NCBI GenBank assembly: GCA_947625095.1
Contig: CANQMX010000009.1
Span: 1-64,000 of the forward strand
DNA length: 64,000 bases
Origin: an uncultured Clostridia bacterium
GTDB lineage: Bacteria; Bacillota; Clostridia; Christensenellales; Borkfalkiaceae
Direction of reading: 5' to 3'
A program made the translations under genes and the position numbers. Positions within the stretch are counted from its first letter, which is position 1; the number at the start of each line of letters is the position of its first letter. Of this stretch, positions 41,108 through 51,303 are shown one piece after another. Under the pieces are notes generated by a model. It saw only the letters and a program-made list of their open reading frames with translations, was not told the DNA's origin and ran no database searches.

Positions 41108-44100
41108 TTATTTCACTCCTTTTTTGTTCTTTTTTATGACGATCGCCAAGCCGATCAAAGTCATGACACTGGCAAGCGATATGCCCGCCGCGGTCAAAAG
41201 TATCGTCATATAGGGGATGCCTTCCACGGTAAATACATACTCCGAAAGTCCGTCCGCCTCGAACACGACGTAATCTCCGTCCCGCCTGAAATTGACGCTT
41301 GCCAATCCTTCCGCGGCGGCAAATGCGCTGCCGTCGCCGCCCTGCGTGTAGCTGACGTTCTGCGCTCTCGCTCCCGTCAGCGCCATGAGTTCGAAGTTTT
41401 TATCTCTGAATTCTTCGGGGATGAGAAGCCGCACCGTCACCTTCCCGCCAAAGGGAACTTCCTCGCCGTTTCTGTACATCTTCACGGCATATTTTTTGGA
41501 GATCACGTCCTCCTCCCACGCCAAATATTTGCGTGAAACGTCCTCGATTTTTTCCACCACAAGTTCGAGAGTGGGGTCGAAGCCCTCCGCGCTGTCGAGG
41601 GTGACCTCCGCATTGCTGCTGCCGCTGCTGCCGCTGCCCGCTTGCGGCTCGCTCTGCGTGTACGTCCGCAAAATGGTGAGCGTCGCCTCCTTTTGGGCGA
41701 ACACAACGCCGTTCGGGTTGCGGAACAAGACAGTCACGGTGTAGATATTCGGCTCGGTCTGCCCGTTGTTTTCATAGGACACCGTCGCGCCATACCGAAG
41801 TTCTCCCGCTATGAAGATGCTATGCTCTTCGCCGTCGTACTTCACGGTCACGTCCTCGAAGGTGATCCCAAACAGGCCTTCGCTCACCTCTATGATCGTC
41901 AAGACCGCCGTCTTGGAAGGAATGGGGAAGTAATTATGCTCGTCCCCCGTGAAGTTCGCCGTCACGGTGTATTCGTCGACTGCCGTCTGCGCGTTGCCCG
42001 TATAGTTCACCTCCACGCCCTGCGGAAGCGCGCCCTCGATCTCGATGCTGTGCGCTTCGCCGTCAAAAATGACGGTATAGCCGGTAAACGTCACGCCACC
42101 CATATCATAAGTGGCCTGCGTGATGGTGAAGGTGCGCAAAATATCCGCCGTCTCACTGTCCGTCCACTTGTAGTTTTTGCTGTCCGTGAGGGTGAGTTTG
42201 ACGGGATAATCGCCCACGATCGTTCCGCCGTCGTTTTCGGCGGTGTAGAGAGCGGAAACCTCGATATCCGCCGTCTGCGTCGTGCCGTTATACACCTTGC
42301 TTGCGATCGTCGGCGCGGTCACGGTCGCTTTTTCGACGGTGTACGGTTGCGTTGTCGTGCTCTCTTTGAGCGTGTAGTTCCCCGTCTTTGCATCCTTGCT
42401 ATCGAGCGTCGCCTTAAAGATGTAACGCCCCGCGTCCATGAACGTCTGCATGGCATCGTTCAATGCGACCAAAAGCGTAAACGTGCCGTCGGTGCCGATG
42501 CCCGCCGCAGTCGCCGTGGGAAGATCGGTAAACGGCGTACCCGTGTAGGTATAACTCTCACCGCCCCACTTGACTTCGATCTCTTTCGCGCGCACCGTGA
42601 GCGTTCCCTCTTTGTAATCAAAGGCGTAGTTGTCCGCGGAGAGACCGCTCAGCGTGATTTTGTAATCGCCGACGTTCTCAAACGCCGCATATCCGCCGTA
42701 ATCGAATTCCACCGTACCGCGGACGACATCTTGCAGTTTCTCGCCGTTCACAAACCCCTTGTACTCCACGCCGTCGTTGGAAGGCGCGTCGCCGTAGGTA
42801 ATCTCCTTATCCCTCGCCGTCACGGCGAGCGTTGCTTTATGAATGATGAAGTTGAACTTCAAATCGTCGGTGCTCTCTTCCGAATCCGCCCACATATAGT
42901 TATTTTTGTCGTTGAGCGCAATGATGACGGTATAGCCGCTCTCGTTGGCGTTCGTCTTTTTGTTGCTATCGTCCTTTACGCCGAAGTGCGCGCTTCCTCC
43001 GCCGACGACGTTGTACGTCTGTTCAACGCCCGTATAGGTAAATTTTGTCGTATCCGCGGTGGGCTTTTCGACCGTCGCCTTTTCGATCGTAAACTCTATC
43101 GTCGCGGCTGTGCCTGCTTTCAGTTTATAGTTGCCCGCCTGCGCGCCGCCGAGGGACAGCGTGACGCTGTATTTGCCCGCAAGCGTGGGCATTTTTGTGC
43201 CGCTCGGGAACGGCGACGAACTATCGTTCGGCGTGCCGCTGTAAGTGAGAACGGCCTCCACGACGTCGCCCGACAAGATTTCTTCGAGGTTCGCTTCGTA
43301 CGTTCCGACGATATCATCGTAAACCAACCTGCTCGGCTCGGAGAATGTGAACGGAACTTCCTTCGCTTCGATTTCGAACCGGTGCGTTTCGGAGATCTCC
43401 GCATAATTCTCGCCGTATGCGGCAACGGTCGCCGTCACAATATAGATGCCCACGTCTTTGGGCGCATTTTCGCCGAGACTGTCGCCCGTTGCCGTGGAAT
43501 AGGTGATTTTCACCTTGCCGAACGTCGCCTCGGCGGTGGCGGTATGCGCCGTGCCGTCGTACGTCCACTTCCATTCGTCGGGCGTTCCGACCGTAAACCC
43601 ATTGATCGTGAGTTTTGCCTTCCAAGTGTTTGTACCCGTGGTGATATGGTAGGTTTGGCTTGTTCCCGAAATGATAAAGTTCTTGGCGCGCGTCTCGTCT
43701 TGCGGCTTGACTTTTGCCTCGAAGGTGTACTCGCCGACCGTAACAAATTCCCCGCCCTTGGGGCTTGTCATCTCGACGGTGAACGCAAACGCGGCCTCTT
43801 CCGCAATGCCCGTCTGCGCCGTCGCCGTGGGGAATACCGCTTCGCCGAACACATAGGAATAACCGACCTCACTTCCCGACCATTCAACGGTGATTTCCGC
43901 GCACTCGATCTCGAAGGCGATCTGTCCGTTGCTCTCTATCTCATAGTTATCCGCCATATCGCCCGTGAGGCTGCTCACCTTCACTTGGTAGTTCTTGCCG
44001 GCGTGTGTGGGCATCGTATCTCCCGAAACGGTCGTGCCGTCGTACGCCGTTCCGCCGAATTCCAACACGGGGCTAACCTTGCCCTCGTCGCCGCGCACCA

Positions 44101-47100
44101 CACCCGCGAAGGACACGGTGAAGTCGCCGAACTCCTGCCCGTAGGTAAGGTTGTTGGGCGGCGTGATCGTCGCCGTAAGTTTCGCGCGGTCTATCGTAAA
44201 CGACTGCGATGTGTCGCCCGTCAGCGTATAGTTGCCCGCCTTCGCTCCGTCAAGGGCCACCATCACGCTGTAATTTCCTGCAAGCGTGGGCATGGATTGG
44301 CTTTCGGGGAAGGAAGAGCCGTTGTTCGCCGTGCCGCTGAACGTGAGGATCGCCTTCACCTCGTCGCCGTTCACAATGCCCGCTCTTTCGCCGACGCCGC
44401 CGAATTCCGCCCCAAACGTCCCGATGTTCCCATAGGTATGATAGGTTGGAATGGCGATCGTAACCGTGATTCTGCGCTGCGCGACGGTAAAATTCTCCGC
44501 CTCGCTTTCAAATGTGACGGTATAATTGGTAATATCCACCTTCGCGGCGGTCACCTTGTACTTCCCCGCGTCCGTGCTCGATGTATAGCCGCCGAAATCA
44601 AACGCCGCCGCCTCTTTTGCCTCGGCGAGGATAGCGTCTTTGTTGTCCCTCGTCGCAAGCCCGCTTTGGTAGGTAAGCGTCACATTGTTCTTATCCACAT
44701 TCTCGCCGTACTCGACGCTCGCCGTCACCGTGACCGTAAGATCCGCCCGTGTGATCTCCAACTTCCCTTCAAACTCCCTTTGGGCGGTTTCGTTGCCGTC
44801 CCACCACTTGTAGTTCTTGTCATCGGAAAGTTTGAGCGTCACGTCATATATCCCAACGTCCGTGCCGCCGACATCCTTAACTATGGTATATAGGGAATTG
44901 GTAACGCCCCAATGCTGCTCCGTCCCGTCATACGTTACGGTCTTTTTCTCCGGCTCAGCCACGGTATCCTTTTCTACGGTGATTTTTTGCGTGGGGTTGG
45001 AAATATTATAGTTTTTCGCAAGGTCGCCGTCGATTGTCGCCTTGAACTGATACGCGCCCGCGTTTTTAAGTATGCCGCCTGCGCCTTCCGGTTGGCTTTC
45101 AAAGCTCACCGTAACCGTCAACTTATCCTCGCCCACGCCCGTTGCCGTCGCCGTCGGCGTAACAAAGGCAGCGGCCTTGTAAGTGTAGCTATCCAAAATG
45201 TTGTTCCATACAACTTCTATGGATGCCACTGTAATTTCATATTGGTGGGTTTTGTCCTCGTTTTTCAACTTATAATTCTTGTCGTGGGCACTATCCACCT
45301 TTATATCGAACGTATACTTTTCCACATTCCTGAACGGCGTTTCGCCCTGCACGGTCACGACAAGTTGGATCGCACCGCCCTTGGCGTCCTCGCCCACGCC
45401 GATAAAGGTCGCAGTGGGGGAAATTTCCTCGCCCCGATAGATGAAAGTCTCGTCTCCCCAATCCACGGTCGCGATCTCCCGCGGTGTAATCTCGATCGTC
45501 TTTGTGTTTTCGCTCACGCTGAACGTATAATTCTTTTCATAATCCTTGGGGAGCGTCACCGTAAAGGTGTAGGTGTCGACGTTCCTGAACTCGGAAGCGC
45601 CGAGAAGAGAGGTCATCTCCACATGGAGGCTGAGCGTGCCGTTGTCGCCGTCTCTTGCCGCGCCCTTTGCCGTGGCGGTGAGTTTGGTGAACGCCGCCCC
45701 CTTGTAGGTGTAATCCTTCTCTTCGCCCACCCATTCGAACTCGGCAATATCCATCGGCGAGATGGTGAACTCTTTGGTCGCCGAACATTCAGAATAGTTG
45801 ACTGTGCCCGCGAGGTACGCCTTCACCCAATATGTGCCCGCGTCGGTGGGCTTTTCGTCATAATACGTCCCCGATTGATTCTCATCATGGGTATAGGTAA
45901 ACTTCACCTCGCCCGCTTCGCCGAATTTCGGCGTGGCGGAAGGCGTGCCCCCCTCTTCGCCGTAAGTCCATCCCGCAAGGGTAACCTCGCCGTTAAAACT
46001 GTTCGTCGCCCGCTCGATTTTAAGCAAATATGTGGCGGTGTTGGAAAGGGAGAAGTTCACCGTATCATAAGTTATTTCAATGTTGCCGCTATAATCGCCC
46101 ACGTCCGCATTGTCCGTTGAAATATCCGCCACGGTGAACGGGGAAGAGGTAACGCCCACGGGCGCATACACGATAGACAATCCCTTCACCTCATCGCCCG
46201 CGACTTTTAATTCACCGCCGTCGTAAGGCTTGCTTTGCTCAAACTTGCCGCTCACGGTGATCGTCGCCTGTCCTATCGTATAGCTTTGCGTTTCTCCCGT
46301 GGAGATCGTGTAGTTTCCCGCCGCGTCGCCGCCGAGCACCGCCGTTGCGCTATGCGTACCCGCATCGATGTTGTCGGTTTCGTTCACCTTAACGGAAAGC
46401 CGCGCGGCCGTCCTATCCACTTCGGGGAGATCCGTCGGAAGTTTGGGCGTGGGGGCTTGGTGTTTGCCGTTATAAATAAGCCCCTCCACGTTCTCCCATA
46501 CAATGGGAATGCTCTTCGGCGAGATGGTGGCTTTATAGCCGTCTTTTTCAAAACTCGGCGTATAGTTGTCCGCCGCAGTGCCCTTCAAGGTCACGGAGGC
46601 AACGGTCACGCTCTTATTTTTTCCCGCGTCGGCGCTATCAAAGGTCGCAGTGATTTTGTCCACGTCCACATCGTCGCTGCCGATTCTGCCCGCGCCCGCG
46701 TCGATTGCGCCCGCCGTTACGGTGGCGGTCGTTGTCCCGTCGTATTCCTTCTCCTGCGCCGTGAGCGTAATTGTAAGCGGGGCTTTCTCGATTTTCCCCT
46801 TCGCGGGCGAGGCAGCCGTGCCATATTCGCCGAGGGAAACATTATAATTCCCCGCCGCGACGCCTTTGAGGGTGATATCGCTCACGGTTACCGTTATGTT
46901 CTCGCCCGCGTTGGCGCTCGCATAGGCGGCCGCATAACTTTCAACTTCCACCCGTCCCGCGGTCTCATCCGAACCCTGATATCCCGTAAACGTAAACGTG
47001 ATTGTGGGGTCATCGACCTTGCCGTTATAGGTTTTATCCTCAACCTTTGCCTCGCTCACCGTAAGCGTCGCCTTTTCAATGGAGAATTCTTGGTTTGTCC

Positions 47101-50100
47101 CGTTGTCAAGTGTATAGTTGGCGCTCTTGGGCGTTACGCTCGCATAATATGTCCCCACGTCGGTGTGCGCGCCCTCCACGGTGACGTCGTTCAGCTCTAC
47201 CGTTCTCCTTTGCTTGTCCGTAGCCTTGGGCGAGGGCTGCTGCGCCGCGCCGTTATAGATAAAGTTGGTAGGGCCCCAATTTACCGTCACGCTTTGCGGC
47301 GTTATGGTGAACGTCGTATTGCCGCCGCTAAGCGTATAGTTGCGCGTGTGGGTGGCGGGCAGGGTGGCCGTAGCGGTGTAAGTCTTTCCGCCCGTGTTGG
47401 CGTTGATGGCCTGTCCGCCCGTGAGCCCGTCGCCCGAAACGCCCACTTCAAGGGTGATAGTCTCGCCAACGCCCGCGATTTGGGCTTGGGGGGTATGCGC
47501 CGAGCCGTCATACTCAAATTCCTTACCCTCCCATCGAATGTCGCTTGCGGAAAGGGTCTTGGGCGAGATCTTAAACGCCGCGGTGCACTCGATCGCCTCG
47601 TAGTTATTTTGGGACGGGTTTTTCGTGCTCTTGGAGGCGGGAACGCTCGCCTTCACGTAGTAGTCGCCCGCGTCGGTTGGCTTGCTGCCCAACTGCGCAC
47701 CGATGCTGCCGCCGCTGCTGTTATAATAGGTATACTCCACGCTGCCGAACGTCGCCTCGGCGGAAGGCGTGCCCCCCTCCTCACCGTACTCCCACCCCGC
47801 AAGGGAAACCGTGCTCTTCCATGTGTTCGTCGCCTTGGTTATCTCAAATGTCAGCGTTCTATCGTTGGTATCGTGGGTATCCGCCCACACATAGTCATCT
47901 TTATTTTTGAGCGAAATAATAACGTTGTACGTTCCGACGTCCACCCCGCCCTTTCCGCTGTTCTCTTCCGTGACCGTGTACTCAGCGCCTGTTATGCCCG
48001 AAGTCAGCCAACCCCCGGTGTACGTTTTGGAGGCGGGCGCACTCGGCACTGTTACGGGTGTTGCGAATGTTCTGTTGATAGCGGTAAGATTGAGGTGGAT
48101 CGCCGGGCGCACCCCGTAGGGGCTAATCACCATCTTATAGTATTTGCTGTCGTAAGTGTAGTCGTAACTGCCCGAAGTGTTAAGATAATACGCCCCGTTT
48201 GCCATCCAATAATCGCCGGAGCGAAGCCAACAATACTTGAACCCCTGTCCGTGCGTATTATCCGTACTCCTGAGGAAAGCATCGGTGACCCAAAGGCCAT
48301 TATTGCCACTTCCGTCTTTGATGCCCGTTTCTACCACGGAGGGAAGCCACACATAGTCGTCTTTCCAATCCCCGTATTTTGCGCCTTCCATACGGTCGCC
48401 GTCTTTAGAAGCATAGTTGATACTATCTCTATACCACTCGCCGCCGGACTTCGGCGCTTCGTATGCGTCATTGGGAAAATAGTAATTACCTCTAAGGTAA
48501 AATGCATCTATCAGTGCCCTATTCCATTCGTCCGCTTGGTAGCCCACCTCGGAGGGCTTGGCAATGTATGCCGTCAAACTGTCGGCGACGCTTTCCATTG
48601 TAAAGCGGGCGTATTGGTTTTCAGAACTCTGCGGCGTTACATCGACAAGTTCGCTATTTTTCTTATCCGCAGTCAATTTCGACATATATCCGCCCGCATT
48701 TAATGCTTCCACGCGTATTTTGCTGATAGAATACATATTGGAGGGGTAGGTAAAAGTATCCGAACTACTATCAGACCAACCGTTGGAATAACTTGATTCG
48801 TCCGTCGATTTGAGATCGTCCGCCGAACGCCACAAATCGAGAATAACGTCGCCGTTCTTCGCTGTGGTGAGGTAGGTAGCGTCCCACTTCACCCCGCCAA
48901 ACCAAACGGAGACGTTTCGTCCGCTTTGTGTGCGGAAATCGGCGGAAGTCTTGTTTGTGCCTGCCGCCGTCTTTATGCCTGTAAATGTTTCCTTGCCCGT
49001 GAGAGACTTATAGAGCGCCTTTAAGTTGTCGGCGTCAAAGCCTTTGCTCCCGTCGTTGTAAATTTCGCCGATCGTCTTTCTTTCCGCGCTGCTGTTCGCC
49101 GCGGACAAATTGAGGTGCAGCGCCGGACGCGCAAAGTTTGGATCGGATGATGTTTTATTCGACCAATCGGCATGGTCACTGGCACCTTCATTGACGCCCA
49201 TAACGAACGTAAAGAAGTATCCGTAGGTAACGTATGGCTCATCACTGCAATAGCCGGAACGAAACCAAAACCAAGCCTCCCCTTCACTTCCGGCACTTCT
49301 TATAGAGATATCGGTATTCCATAAACCCGTGCCAGCAGCGCTACAGCCCGCTTCGGTGACGGAGGGGATCCATAAATAGTCGTTTTGCCATGCGCCGTAC
49401 TTCGCTTCCTCCAAACGTTCATCATCTCTGTTATCGTTATAAAGGTTGTTATACTCGGCGTCAAACCATTCTCCGCCGCTGATTGGCGTATCATAAGCAT
49501 CGTTGGGAAGATAATATTTTTTACCTTCGTTGTGTACTTGTTTATTTATATCTGCCGCCGTATCTTCATCAAATTCATTCGCTTGGTAGCCCACTTCGGA
49601 AGGCGTGGCAATGTAATTTATCAAACTACTCTTGCCGTTGCTGTCCTTCCCTGCCATGGTAAAGCGGGCGTATTGGTTGTTGTTATCTTGCGCCTGTTTC
49701 GCCCCTAATTTGTTTTTTGAGGTTAAACAATATCCGCCCGCATTTAAGGTATCAACGCGAAGTTTACTCGTAGAGTACATATTGGCGGGGTAAGTGTCGT
49801 TAATATCTGTGCGCTCGGCATCCCACTCAAGGAAACCCACCTTTTCTGTTGACACATTGTCGGCGGATTGCCACAAATCCAAAATTACATTGCCTGATTT
49901 ATCTTTTGTGAGATAGACCGCGTCCCACTTCATCCCGCCGAACCAAACCGAAACGTTATTTCCGCTATTGACTACACGAAAATCGGCGGAGGTCTTATTC
50001 CCGCCTGCCGCCGTTTGCACATCCGCAAAGGTCGCCCCCGTTTTGCCCGTGAGCGCCTTGTAGAGTTCATTTAAGTTATCTGCATCAAAGGCATCATTTT

Positions 50101-50269
50101 TATCGTTGTAAATTTCGCCGATATTCGTCCACGCCGTTGTGCTCCGCGCCGCGTCCGCCGTCTCCCGTGCGGGCAAAAATGCCAAGCCGACGGCAAGAAA
50201 AACCGCCATCACCGCCGCCAGCGCGCCGATGACCTTCTTTTTGATGCCCCGCGTCATGCCGTTCGCCAT
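41108..50269 (-). CDS. Giant repetitive surface protein with MBG/YDG domains
   Basis: About 3053 residues. A signal-like segment (GALAAVMAVFLAVGLAFLPA, about 13-32) precedes two homologous N-terminal modules of ~310 residues each. They share GEIYND...FDADNL, NKTSADFR, VSVWFGGxKWDA and a C-terminal RPA(L/I)HLNL, a DUF6273/C-type-lectin-like pattern. Then come about 25 MBG/YDG-type beta domains (motifs YNG, YTYKGA, AGNYT, DAGTY) to residue ~2850. The end is a membrane segment plus lysines (LASVMTLIGLAIVIKKNKKG) with no LPXTG motif. The start is uncertain: ATG 50269, 50257 and several upstream ATGs to 50422 are in frame, and a G9 tract lies between them. Confidence 0.82.
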   Translation of the reverse strand: MANGMTRGIKKKVIGALAAVMAVFLAVGLAFLPARETADAARSTTAWTNIGEIYNDKNDAFDADNLNELYKALTGKTGATFADVQTAAGGNKTSADFRVVNSGNNVSVWFGGMKWDAVYLTKDKSGNVILDLWQSADNVSTEKVGFLEWDAERTDINDTYPANMYSTSKLRVDTLNAGGYCLTSKNKLGAKQAQDNNNQYARFTMAGKDSNGKSSLINYIATPSEVGYQANEFDEDTAADINKQVHNEGKKYYLPNDAYDTPISGGEWFDAEYNNLYNDNRDDERLEEAKYGAWQNDYLWIPSVTEAGCSAAGTGLWNTDISIRSAGSEGEAWFWFRSGYCSDEPYVTYGYFFTFVMGVNEGASDHADWSNKTSSDPNFARPALHLNLSAANSSAERKTIGEIYNDGSKGFDADNLKALYKSLTGKETFTGIKTAAGTNKTSADFRTQSGRNVSVWFGGVKWDATYLTTAKNGDVILDLWRSADDLKSTDESSYSNGWSDSSSDTFTYPSNMYSISKIRVEALNAGGYMSKLTADKKNSELVDVTPQSSENQYARFTMESVADSLTAYIAKPSEVGYQADEWNRALIDAFYLRGNYYFPNDAYEAPKSGGEWYRDSINYASKDGDRMEGAKYGDWKDDYVWLPSVVETGIKDGSGNNGLWVTDAFLRSTDNTHGQGFKYCWLRSGDYWMANGAYYLNTSGSYDYTYDSKYYKMVISPYGVRPAIHLNLTAINRTFATPVTVPSAPASKTYTGGWLTSGITGAEYTVTEENSGKGGVDVGTYNVIISLKNKDDYVWADTHDTNDRTLTFEITKATNTWKSTVSLAGWEYGEEGGTPSAEATFGSVEYTYYNSSGGSIGAQLGSKPTDAGDYYVKASVPASKSTKNPSQNNYEAIECTAAFKISPKTLSASDIRWEGKEFEYDGSAHTPQAQIAGVGETITLEVGVSGDGLTGGQAINANTGGKTYTATATLPATHTRNYTLSGGNTTFTITPQSVTVNWGPTNFIYNGAAQQPSPKATDKQRRTVELNDVTVEGAHTDVGTYYASVTPKSANYTLDNGTNQEFSIEKATLTVSEAKVEDKTYNGKVDDPTITFTFTGYQGSDETAGRVEVESYAAAYASANAGENITVTVSDITLKGVAAGNYNVSLGEYGTAASPAKGKIEKAPLTITLTAQEKEYDGTTTATVTAGAIDAGAGRIGSDDVDVDKITATFDSADAGKNKSVTVASVTLKGTAADNYTPSFEKDGYKATISPKSIPIVWENVEGLIYNGKHQAPTPKLPTDLPEVDRTAARLSVKVNETDNIDAGTHSATAVLGGDAAGNYTISTGETQSYTIGQATITVSGKFEQSKPYDGGELKVAGDEVKGLSIVYAPVGVTSSPFTVADISTDNADVGDYSGNIEITYDTVNFSLSNTATYLLKIERATNSFNGEVTLAGWTYGEEGGTPSATPKFGEAGEVKFTYTHDENQSGTYYDEKPTDAGTYWVKAYLAGTVNYSECSATKEFTISPMDIAEFEWVGEEKDYTYKGAAFTKLTATAKGAARDGDNGTLSLHVEMTSLLGASEFRNVDTYTFTVTLPKDYEKNYTFSVSENTKTIEITPREIATVDWGDETFIYRGEEISPTATFIGVGEDAKGGAIQLVVTVQGETPFRNVEKYTFDIKVDSAHDKNYKLKNEDKTHQYEITVASIEVVWNNILDSYTYKAAAFVTPTATATGVGEDKLTVTVSFESQPEGAGGILKNAGAYQFKATIDGDLAKNYNISNPTQKITVEKDTVAEPEKKTVTYDGTEQHWGVTNSLYTIVKDVGGTDVGIYDVTLKLSDDKNYKWWDGNETAQREFEGKLEITRADLTVTVTASVEYGENVDKNNVTLTYQSGLATRDNKDAILAEAKEAAAFDFGGYTSSTDAGKYKVTAAKVDITNYTVTFESEAENFTVAQRRITVTIAIPTYHTYGNIGTFGAEFGGVGERAGIVNGDEVKAILTFSGTANNGSSFPESQSMPTLAGNYSVMVALDGAKAGNYTLTGDTSQSFTIDRAKLTATITPPNNLTYGQEFGDFTVSFAGVVRGDEGKVSPVLEFGGTAYDGTTVSGDTMPTHAGKNYQVKVSSLTGDMADNYEIESNGQIAFEIECAEITVEWSGSEVGYSYVFGEAVFPTATAQTGIAEEAAFAFTVEMTSPKGGEFVTVGEYTFEAKVKPQDETRAKNFIISGTSQTYHITTGTNTWKAKLTINGFTVGTPDEWKWTYDGTAHTATAEATFGKVKITYSTATGDSLGENAPKDVGIYIVTATVAAYGENYAEISETHRFEIEAKEVPFTFSEPSRLVYDDIVGTYEANLEEILSGDVVEAVLTYSGTPNDSSSPFPSGTKMPTLAGKYSVTLSLGGAQAGNYKLKAGTAATIEFTIEKATVEKPTADTTKFTYTGVEQTYNVVGGGSAHFGVKDDSNKKTNANESGYTVIIALNDKNNYMWADSEESTDDLKFNFIIHKATLAVTARDKEITYGDAPSNDGVEYKGFVNGEKLQDVVRGTVEFDYGGYAAFENVGDYKITLSGLSADNYAFDYKEGTLTVRAKEIEVKWGGESYTYTGTPFTDLPTATAAGIGTDGTFTLLVALNDAMQTFMDAGRYIFKATLDSKDAKTGNYTLKESTTTQPYTVEKATVTAPTIASKVYNGTTQTADIEVSALYTAENDGGTIVGDYPVKLTLTDSKNYKWTDSETADILRTFTITQATYDMGGVTFTGYTVIFDGEAHSIEIEGALPQGVEVNYTGNAQTAVDEYTVTANFTGDEHNYFPIPSKTAVLTIIEVSEGLFGITFEDVTVKYDGEEHSIFIAGELRYGATVSYENNGQTEPNIYTVTVLFRNPNGVVFAQKEATLTILRTYTQSEPQAGSGSSGSSNAEVTLDSAEGFDPTLELVVEKIEDVSRKYLAWEEDVISKKYAVKMYRNGEEVPFGGKVTVRLLIPEEFRDKNFELMALTGARAQNVSYTQGGDGSAFAAAEGLASVNFRRDGDYVVFEADGLSEYVFTVEGIPYMTILLTAAGISLASVMTLIGLAIVIKKNKKGVK

Positions 50270-50278
50270 GCCGCCTAC

Positions 50279-50320
50279 CGTATAGCAACGTACCCCCCCC
50301 CGTTGCACTTCCTTTGTCAA
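50279..50320 (-). promoter_or_regulatory. Poly-G (G9) region upstream of the giant surface protein
   Basis: On the minus strand TTGACA (50315-50320) is followed by AAGGAAGTGCAAC, G9 (50293-50301), TACGTTGC and TATACG (50279-50284), then ATG after 9 nt. GTGCAAC/GTTGC can pair across the G tract. If TATACG is the -10 box, an 18-nt spacer contains the G9, but its -35 (GTGCAA) is poor. If translation starts further upstream, the G9 is inside the coding frame. Either way length change would alter expression. Confidence 0.45.
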
Positions 50321-50429
50321 TGCAGGGCGCACACCCTCGGTCTCTCTCTTATTTTTTCTTCTCATTCTCATTCCCTCTTTTGTCCTCTTTCCCATCCCCT
50401 TTTGTCCTTTCGCCCCTCGCAAGGGACAC

Positions 50430-51180
50430 GCGTCATTCTGCCCCGCGCTCGGGTCTCCGCGTCATTCTGCCCCGCGCGCTCGGGTCTCCGCGTCATTCTG
50501 CCCCGCGCGCGCTATTCGTCTACTAAGCGCGGCACGCCCCGCGCGCGCTATTCGTCTACTAAGCGCGGCACGCCCCGCCCGCACTATTTTCGACCAAGGG
50601 CGGCACAAGCCAAAGGCGAAGTAGCGCGTAGCGCGAAGTAACCCCCTTCCCGCGCCCTGCCCCTGCGGGGCAGGGCGCGGGCGGCGTGTCGAAGAATCCC
50701 GACCAACGAAGTCCGCCGCTACCCCATAAATTGTCATGTCGACCGAAGGCGTAGCCGAAGTGGAGACATCTCTACCTCATTCCTCATACCGTCGCTCCGC
50801 CGTAGGCGGTGGTGGGGGTTGCCCTCATACCGGCGCTCCGCCGTAGGCGGTGGTGGGTCTCCTCATACCGACCGCAGGGAGTGTATCTTGCCCACCCCTC
50901 CGAGGGCGCCGTAGGCGTGCCTTGTGCTGTGGGTGTCACCGTAGGTGACGGAAGGGGTGTTATCTCGCCCCGCCCATTCTCAGCTGCCCCCTTTTTAAGG
51001 GGGCAGCTACGCCGTAGGCGGTGGTGGGGGGGGCAACCCTTGCCCGTCCACGGGCGGAACGCAGTCCTCTTTCCCATCCCCCTCCCCGTTCGCGGGGTGG
51101 GGGACACAGGGGGAGGGGCGACCCTTGCTCCTCGCCTCAAAGCGACAGCCCCCCCCCTGTATTTTTCCGCGCTCATTGTA
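50430..51180. repeat. Intergenic island of mixed hairpin repeats
   Basis: No gene is seen in 50423-51454. From left to right: triple GCGTCATTCTGCCCCGCGC repeat (50427-50515), two GCGCTATTCGTCTACTAAGC units plus a CCGCCCGCACTATTTTCGAC unit (50515-50610), a GAAGAATCCCGACC end (50690-50720), and a GTCATGTCGACC...GGAGACATCTCTACC palindrome (50735-50775). Then three CGCCGTAGGCGGTGGTGGG units (50795, 50835, 51008), a minimal CCTCATACCGA...GAGTGTATC copy with only CC-GCA-GG between (50861-50888), and two-hairpin modules (50900-50970, 50988-51010). A C9 tract is at 51149-51157. Confidence 0.75.
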
Positions 51181-51274
51181 ACACATTTTCACTTTTGTGA
51201 AAATACCAAAACCCGCCTTTTACAAAATCTTAACAAATCTTCACAAGTTTATCGAACGGAAAAATCGTTATAAC

Positions 51275-51303
51275 TTGCATGGAATTTTTTTATTTGCTAT
51301 AAT
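51275..51303 (+). promoter_or_regulatory. Promoter of the two-component system
   Basis: TTGCAT (51275-51280), a 17-nt spacer, and TATAAT (51298-51303). The ~145-nt leader to ATG 51455 contains a GCGTCATTTTGAGC-stem-GAAAAATCCC repeat whose stem is GCCGCCCGCGGC-AGA-GCCGCGGGCGGC. Confidence 0.75.

Noticed and set aside
41642-44893. Plus-strand 1083-codon open frame
   Set aside because: It is antisense to the giant surface-protein gene, whose domains are recognisable. The frame is open only because of GC-biased third positions and repeats in the real gene. The translated product has no recognisable domain.
46235-48703. Plus-strand 822-codon open frame
   Set aside because: Antisense shadow of the same giant gene; no ribosome-binding site or domain.
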